From contig SKCR01036751.1 in assembly GCA_019454045.1 (NCBI GenBank), forward strand, positions 620,001 through 684,000: a stretch of DNA of 64,000 nucleotides. Reading direction: 5' to 3'. The position numbers were made by a program, and so were the translations under genes. The notes beneath the pieces were generated by a model. The model had not been told where the DNA came from. It ran no database searches and was given only the letters and a program-made list of their open reading frames with translations. The DNA comes from Zanthoxylum bungeanum (lineage: Eukaryota > Streptophyta > Magnoliopsida > Sapindales > Rutaceae). Positions 57,983 to 64,000 of the stretch are shown here, in pieces (the stretch's first letter is position 1; each line of letters starts with the position of its first letter).

Positions 57983-60886
57983 ATGGAGTCTTGGAGCTAT
58001 GTTTCTGGAGGAAAAGGGTCTGTAGCAAATGATACAATTTCACAATCTGATACTTCTTCAAGAAGCAAAAATTCTTTGATGGGTTGGGAATTGAACACTC
58101 CATATAGTTCTGGGCATAACATGTCAGTCTCACATCAAGAAGCTATTGAGACCCCAGGTTTTGGGGACTTTAGTATTCAAGAATTGGTAGGAAAACGGTT
58201 ACCCCATAATAATTCAATTAAGAATGTTGTTAGTAGTAAAAATCATGCCATGAATCCAATTATGCCTACCCCAAATACATCTTTTGTGGTAGATGAGTTC
58301 ACTTCAAGGATATCAAGTTCTGCGGTGGACTCAAATAGCAACCGTGATTCATCTCTATTTGATCTGAATCTAGGAAGGTTTATTGATCAAAGAGACGGTC
58401 ATAGTTGTAAGCTATCTCATGAAGCCCCGGTTTTGTCTTCCCCCAACCCCAAGTCTTCAATGCCTCCAAAGAGGGTGAGATTGGCAGGTATAAGTTCCCA
58501 TACTGCCCATTGCCTAGTTTATGGTTGTAACAAGGATCTGAGCTCGTCAAAGGACTATCACAAGAGGCATAAAGTTTGTGAGGTTCACTCAAAGGCAGCT
58601 AAAGTTATTGTGAATGGAGTTGAGCAGAGATTTTGTCAGCAATGTAGCCGGTTAGTTCTATTTTATCAAGTTCTCTATACTCCTATAATAATCTATTAAG
58701 CTTTCATTTCCCTTTTTGTCATCGTGTCAGTGTAAAGAGGACACCTAATAATTTTATATCTTTGAACATTAGCCTAATTTGGGTTCCGCTTGTGGTTACA
58801 ATTTTAATCTTATTTAGGATGGACCTTGGCTTAGTGCTAGCACATGGGTGTTCTTGCTGCTATAATATGTACTGTTTGATTATTCAGGTTTCATTTGCTG
58901 GGTGAATTTGATGATGGTAAGCGTAGCTGTCGTAAACGCCTTGCAGGTCACAACGAGCGTCGAAGAAAGCCTCAAGTTGGTATTCAATCGGGAAGGACTG
59001 CAAAGCTACTTCAGTCACATGAAGGTATAACTTTCTATTCTGCAACTTCTGCCTCCCTTGTGTGATGTTTGTGTGTACCTAATTGTATGGAAACAATTAA
59101 TGATTGGATCTACCAGCTGTACTATTTGTTGGTTGATTGCTTCTTGGAGACCAATATCCAAGCTTAGACCTTAGGGAAGAAAAACCCAGTTTCCAGTAAG
59201 TTCTCTTGCCCTCTGGAGCTTCCTTTCAACTGTAAATTTTTTAACATCCAAGCATAGAACTTAATCTGAGATGATGTTTCGGACATCCAATTTGGCCTGC
59301 CTTTCCCATCTTTATCTCTTATTTCTTTCATTATTGGTCTTGTTTTTGCTTGATGCTTCTATGGTTAATATACTGAGCACCCTCCTGAAGTATTCTTTTA
59401 AAACATCTACAGTAACATACAAATACAAATTGGTTTTTCTCTGTGGATTTTATACAAGGCTTGGATTCTTTATTTGCATACATTTACAAAATTGTGCATA
59501 TTTGGATTGAACTTGTCATTCATTCTAACTTCTTTTGGAAATGCTGCAGTATAGAGTATAAATTACTTTAAAGTCCATACCTTCCCATTGAATTCAGTCA
59601 AGCTTTCATTCGTCTGTATCTCTCGTTGTATTCCCCTCGTATTTCCCTCACCACATCCATCTTTCTGTATTTGGATGTTTGAGCTTGAAACTAATTCATT
59701 GGTAGTGTGTTTCCAAAGGAATCCAACCATAACATGACCCTAAGAAAATCCACTTGTAGGAGTTAATAACAACTTCATGAATCTGCTGTATTTTCACTTT
59801 CTTTATAGTGCTAACTGAAAACTTTTGGAGGATTCCCAACTCACTTGAACTTGTGAAATTGCGATCAAATCTCTGAATATACCCATCAATATCCAGTAAA
59901 TTCACAAACTTTTTTAACCAAAAAAGTGTTATGGCTTATTTCCAAGCCCATATTATTTTACTGCTCTCCATCAAGAATACTTGGAATTTGCCTTCATGAC
60001 TTCTTTTTCACATTATGCAGCCTTTGCAGGTTGCACATTTCAGGGGACTACATTAGCCATTTCATCCTTCATTTGCGAAAATATACTCCCCAGGGGCATT
60101 TTTCCTCCTGAGAAATATGGGACAAATGATTGGTACAAACCTATAAAAGTTGAAGATGGGACTGATTATAATCCTCTGTCAGCCACTTCGATTACAAATG
60201 GGAATCTGCATTCTAAATCATTTTCCCCTCATTATGATTTTCAAAAAACGGTTCCTTCATTTCATGGTAATGAAGCCAACATGGCAACAGCAAGCAATTT
60301 CAGTGTGACTAGTGCTAGAACTCCACATGACCTCAGAGGGCTTAATGCTTGTTCAAGTCCTTTATTCCAGGACATCTCATTAGGAAGTGAAAACTACAAT
60401 GCTTTTGATACAGCATCAACTATACAAGGATTATCGGGGATTTCGGAGTCTGGTTGTGCTCTCTCTCTTCTGTCACCTAAATCACAGAACTCCTCAAGCC
60501 CTTTGTCAGGGACCCCCGTAGCTCGTCCTCTGGTCATTACAGGCAGCAATACGTATTACAATATGAGTCAAGTCGCTGAAACTCTCATTGGAGTCACAAG
60601 TCAAGTGTCTAATAAATTCTCTTTGTCAGGGAACAATTCTGTTGAAGGAAGTAACTTAGATTCCATACTTGTGTCTGATAGTAGTGATGCTGCCAACTTT
60701 GATATCAGCGATGGCTTCTACCAAGGGTCAGATTTCATGAACGCCAAGGATCGCCTTTCAAGTGAAGATGGGGCCACAATTGACTTGCTCCAACTGTCCT
60801 CACCACTTCAACGAGTGGAGCAGCAGAGGCAATCCATGCAAGTTAAGGATGAAAATGATTCTTTCTGCTGCCTCCGGATCACTTAA
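57983..60886 (+). CDS. SPL6: SBP-box transcription factor, SPL6-like (three exons)
   Basis: Exons 57983-58650, 58888-59024 and 60030-60886 join to 553 codons in frame. I start at 57983 ([12 protein letters not shown]), as in SPL6-like proteins, not at the upstream ATG 57971. The SBP domain spans about residues 176-253. Zinc site 1 is C177, C182, C199, H202; zinc site 2 is C218, C221, H225, C237. The second intron-phase break is at R223 (CG|G), the conserved SPL intron position. A bipartite nuclear signal [17 protein letters not shown] is at 234-250. SPL proteins bind GTAC-core promoter sites in the nucleus and control phase change and development. Donors GTTAGT and GTATAA and acceptors TTCAG and TTGCAG fit plant rules. 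An alternative acceptor 9 bp upstream would give 556 residues. The family is sure; the SPL6 orthology is inferred from the N-terminus and exon layout. Confidence 0.9.
58651..58887 (+). other. SPL intron 1 (237 bp)
   Basis: GTTAGT...TTCAG, phase 2, splitting the Arg codon within the SBP domain. Confidence 0.9.
59025..60029 (+). other. SPL intron 2 (about 1 kb)
   Basis: GTATAA...TTGCAG, phase 1. Two acceptors in phase end at 60020 and 60029. It contains non-coding frames only. Confidence 0.8.
60456..60475 (+). promoter_or_regulatory. miR156 target site in SPL exon 3
   Basis: GTGCTCTCTCTCTTCTGTCA is identical to the canonical plant miR156 complementary site, and encodes CALSLLS (about residues 411-417). 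miR156 would guide cleavage or repression of the mRNA, so protein should rise as miR156 falls with plant age. Confidence 0.95.
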
Positions 60887-61700
60887 ATTTTCTGCAGAAA
60901 AAAAGGTACTTCAAAAACCTAAGTATCTGTTTTCATTTTACATTAGTCCATTGCCACATCAAATCAACCATTATATCTTAGAAGGTTTGAATGAAGATGG
61001 TGTACCAAAGAATAGATGTTATTGTCAATGGGGCATACATACCATTAACCCTTATGTTCTCAAAAATGATTTTGTTCACTCTGAAACAGGTACCAAAGCA
61101 AGCTAATGGCAGTTTGTAAGAAATCTACACAAGTAGGAGATCAGATTCTATCTGTTACCAACATCAACTTAAGCTTAACACTGCCAGTGCAATCAAGAAA
61201 GTCATTCCTTTTCTTAAGAGTTAATAATTGCTAATCCAAACTTATACTTGGTGTTCAACTTTAGTTCCTGTTCCAAGCCCTTTTGTGGCCTTATCTTTTC
61301 ATTACTTTCCTTTCTCCGCAATGTTGTCATGCATTCTCATTGACAAAATTCGACTTTTCAGTTTATAAATCAGCTAGAATTTTGACTTGCATATACTGTT
61401 ACCTTGCTGTATTGTTTCTGTTTACAGTAGCCAAAAACTCAAATTCATTGGACAATATGAGGTTTCCTCATATCAAAGTCTTTGAGCTTTAATGCATAAG
61501 CACATCATTTTTGTCGAGACATTATAAAGATTTAATGAATATGTACAAAAAAATATTGCAACAAAAAAAAAAAAATTAAATATTATTCAAATCTTAAAAT
61601 ATATAAAAATGCAAAATAGTTTTATCTTTTACCATCTAATTCAATATACATTAAAAAGTCATCTTATTTATTGAAAGTCCTCACTTATGACGGAGGAAAA
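60887..61700 (+). other. probable 3' UTR and downstream DNA
   Basis: A possible 3' UTR intron: GTACTT at 60905 and an acceptor TGAAACAG at about 61089. No poly(A) signal is assigned with confidence. Frames at 60762-61492 are shadows. Confidence 0.35.
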
Positions 61701-61951
61701 CCCGAGCACAAACAAAGTAATCATCTAATTTTAACATTAGGTAATTGAAGCACATCTTTCTGAATCGCCACTCTAATCTCTATAGGAATCTTCGCAATAG
61801 CCGTTCACTCCCTTGAGATCCCATTAGAACCTATACGCACTAAAAATTCACTTGATTTATTTCCTTCACGCAGTATAAGTTGGATTTTGAAGTTCAACTG
61901 CGGCAACAGAATTAGCAATAATCTATGAGTAGTTTAATTTTTGTATAAATA

Positions 61952-62017
<66 letters not shown>

Positions 62018-62203
62018 TGTATTTTATTTTTTAGCTTTTCAAGAAGTTTGAAATTGGGGAGGCCCACTCATTAATTAGTTATAACTTTTTATTTTTCACC
62101 CATTTAAAAAAAAATGAAAATTTTGGGTTGGTCGAGCCACCCGAACATGAGAGTGGTTTTGTCATTGACTACATAATTTTTTTTGACAAATATTATACTT
62201 TAT
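61701..62203. other. AT-rich spacer with (AAT)n microsatellite
   Basis: About 20 AAT units with one interruption at 61951-62014; nothing else recognised. Confidence 0.6.
61951..62014. repeat. (AAT)n microsatellite
   Basis: About 21 AAT units over 64 bp. Confidence 0.95.
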
Positions 62204-62408
62204 CTACTACAATATTATTCACTTTTAGCGTCGAATATTTTCATCACTAGAAATCAAAATTTCATCGAAAGAGTTATTCAGCATTAAATGTTCAACCCTT
62301 TAGCGTTGAAAGAGTTATTCGACGCTAAGATACTAAAGGATTTATTAGAGTCGAAAAAGAGTTTTGACGCTAAAGGGTTGGACGCTAAGGGTCCATTCTT
62401 TTGTAGTG
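62204..62408. mobile_element. CACTA-like MITE, about 205 bp
   Basis: The right end reversed is CACTACAAAAGAATGGACC, a CACTA-type terminus. The left end has ACTACAATATTATTCACTT. Subterminal TTAGCGTCGAA-like motifs recur in both orientations inside. Non-coding. Confidence 0.6.
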
Positions 62409-62837
62409 ATCCGAAATCATTATTTCACTAAACTCAATAAAATCTATGTCTTTCATGATTTTTGTCCATGTTAACTCAATTAACTCTTCCTTAACCATGT
62501 TTAACATATGCTATTATCATTGTTCTCATTTTCTTTCCGAAACACTTATAGAGGACTACATTTGACATGCTTAAATCATGATACTCGTGTTTCTCTCATT
62601 TTCACCTCAATCGGTGTTAAACCAATTTTCTCATGATTTTTTTATCTCTCTTCCCTAGTCCACTCACATATCCATATAAGTATTGGTATCTCAACTACCC
62701 TTATTTTTTGAACAAAATGATGCTTTATTGTCCTGAATTCTAATTTATAAAGTATTGCAAGTATCACAATCATCCTATAATATTTTCCTTTAAGTTTTAA
62801 ATGAATGTTAAGATCGTACAATATCGTAGATACACAT

Positions 62838-63674
62838 TGTTAATGGTGGTTTTCGGTCCCCAAGAAGTCAGAATCTCGAGGAAGGGTAAGATGAGATTTT
62901 ACACTCAACATATGATCTGAAATCCTTGTGAGCCCAAGGAGGTCAAGCCCGAGGTGGCCGAGCTCGAGGTGGTCCTGCCGACCCGACATGGTGGCTCATT
63001 AAGCCATGACAGATGTTGCTTCTGTCGACCCGACCTGGTAGGGCGGGCCGAAGTGGTAATAATGGTATGATCATAGTCAAGATGACGTAAGCCCTATATG
63101 AGAACTTGCATCTTTCAAAGAGATCTGACGTGACAAATTACAGGCTGGAGGTAGAGTGTGGCAAATGATATAGTAGCTTGGTTTAAGGAGATGTCAAATG
63201 GCAGAAGCTACTTTCGGCAAAACAGTTGGGGAAGAGAGCCCGTTCGGCGCTGACAGACTCACGTGGCTGACGTCCCGAGGATGGTGGAACAATATTATTT
63301 TCCTTAGTATATAAAGGGGTTGAGGGCACTTTTTTAAGGGTTAGAAATTATCATTCAAAAAGCTTTTAAGAGAGATAAAAAAACCTATTTTTTGGGAGAG
63401 AAGACGTGAGAGAGGTCGGTCACACTTGTAATTTTGCCTTGTTCGGTCAAACCCGACCACTTTATAAAAACTCTTTCTTTATGTCCGTGGACATAGGCCT
63501 GATCCACTCCGACGAACCACGTTAAATCCTCTGTTCTTATCTGTGTATTTTCCATTTTTCTGCTAAGTTTGTTTTTGGTTCCCAACAAACCAAATAAATT
63601 CACAGTTGGGGAAAGATTATTCGAGGAACGAGTTTTCGAATTTATATCCCTGGAACGAAAATCAATCGTCAACA
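62838..63674 (+). repeat. 5' LTR of gypsy element at right edge
   Basis: 837 bp, homologous to 49262-50232. TATA box TATATAAA at 63308-63315. Confidence 0.85.
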
Positions 63675-63675
63675 G

Positions 63676-63693
63676 TTGGCGCCGTCTGTAGGG
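63676..63693 (+). other. primer-binding site (tRNA-Asp type)
   Basis: TTGGCGCCGTCTGTAGGG directly after the LTR. The TGGCGCCGT core is complementary to a tRNA-Asp 3' end. Confidence 0.7.
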
Positions 63694-63727
63694 AACATAA
63701 CAAAAAGTAATAGACTTGTTGAAACGA

Positions 63728-64000
63728 TGGCAGAAGATGGGAACCACAGGTCTTCAGAGGCTTAAACAACGGAATAGATGGAGAAGATGGAAGAAAACAT
63801 GAGAAATGAGAGGGAGTCAACTCAGGCCTTTTTGAAGGCCATGATGGAGAAGCTAAAAAGGTTAGAAGAGATGAACGAAGAAAAGATTGAAGCTGGTCCG
63901 AGTCGGAAGAGGGACAAGGTAACCAGAGGAAAGAGGGCTGATGGGGTGAATGAGGATGATGAGGGCGGAAGGAGGAACATCCAAAAGGTGGGATCAGTAG
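63728..64000 (+). pseudogene. gypsy gag start, with stops, cut by window
   Basis: MAEDGNHRSSEA then a stop and another soon after; then MEKMEENMRNERESTQ, FLKAMMEKLKRLEE, a Lys/Glu-rich coiled-coil-like start of gypsy gag, continuing beyond the window. Aligns with 50285 of the other element. Confidence 0.65.

Larger units (their letters stand above)
62838..64000 (+). mobile_element. gypsy element, 5' end only (runs off window)
   Basis: LTR 62838-63674 (TGTTAATGGTGG to TCAACA), primer site at 63676, then the start of the internal region. Same LTR family as 49262, with a longer gag-like leader. No right-hand LTR in view. Confidence 0.85.

Noticed and set aside
58651..58699. Read-through of SPL exon 1 past the splice site
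   Set aside because: The sequence after CCG is a GTTAGT donor, and the SBP domain resumes at 58888.
1..64000. CRISPR arrays, operons, prophage
   Set aside because: The window is plant nuclear DNA; tandem repeats seen are minisatellites without spacer structure.

Overview
The window looks like nuclear DNA of a flowering plant, very probably a eudicot. It is AT-rich, full of Ty1/copia and Ty3/gypsy LTR retrotransposons, tRNA-derived SINEs and Mutator-, hAT- and CACTA-like DNA transposons. It holds one host gene I can support: an SBP-box transcription factor with plant-type introns and a perfect miR156 target site. The species cannot be named from the sequence.

Layout. 1-1.6 kb: minus-strand remnant of a Copia element. 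2.6-7.8 kb: a MULE-like MITE, then a 2.6 kb solo LTR (3370-5976) inside an older LTR-like sequence. 7.8-10.2 kb: tRNA-derived SINEs, one nested in another. 10.2-13.5 kb: two near-identical Copia LTR/leader/gag fragments flanking a third Copia LTR and gag remnant. 13.5-19.3 kb: a decayed Copia element (LTR, leader minisatellite, gag, protease, integrase), itself hit by a solo LTR (14394-16929) and cut off by another (19336-21238). 22.7-23.3 kb: hAT-like non-autonomous element. 23.3-30.8 kb: AT-rich intergenic DNA with MITEs and a gypsy solo LTR (28331-29108). 30820-37168: near-complete Copia element 1, minus strand. 37622-48246: a Mutator-like element interrupted by Copia element 2 (38890-45978) and by a small hAT element (46111-46455). 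49262-54727: a non-autonomous gypsy element with a gag remnant and two tandem-repeat blocks, its 3' LTR split by an 884 bp hAT element. 54.9-56.9 kb: an 845 bp tandem duplication. 57.1-57.3 kb: a foldback MITE. 57983-60886: the SBP-box gene (SPL6-like). 62.2-62.4 kb: CACTA-like MITE. 62838-end: start of another gypsy element.

How it works together. The only host function is the SPL6-like gene: three coding exons, a zinc-binding SBP domain split by the conserved intron, a nuclear localisation signal and a miR156 site in the last exon, so it should belong to the miR156-SPL age and development pathway. The rest is a transposon nest. Perfect target-site duplications (gaaat, acaac, catat, ctgaa, ctatc, cttgg, aaacc and three 8 bp hAT duplications) let most insertions be delimited to the base and ordered in time. 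The most unusual points are two related Copia elements whose duplications imply non-canonical LTR ends (TG...GA and TG...TA) and no normal tRNA primer site; an array of the palindrome CGTTCGAACG in a Copia leader, with a similar array in another Copia LTR; and three hAT elements sharing internal repeat architecture.
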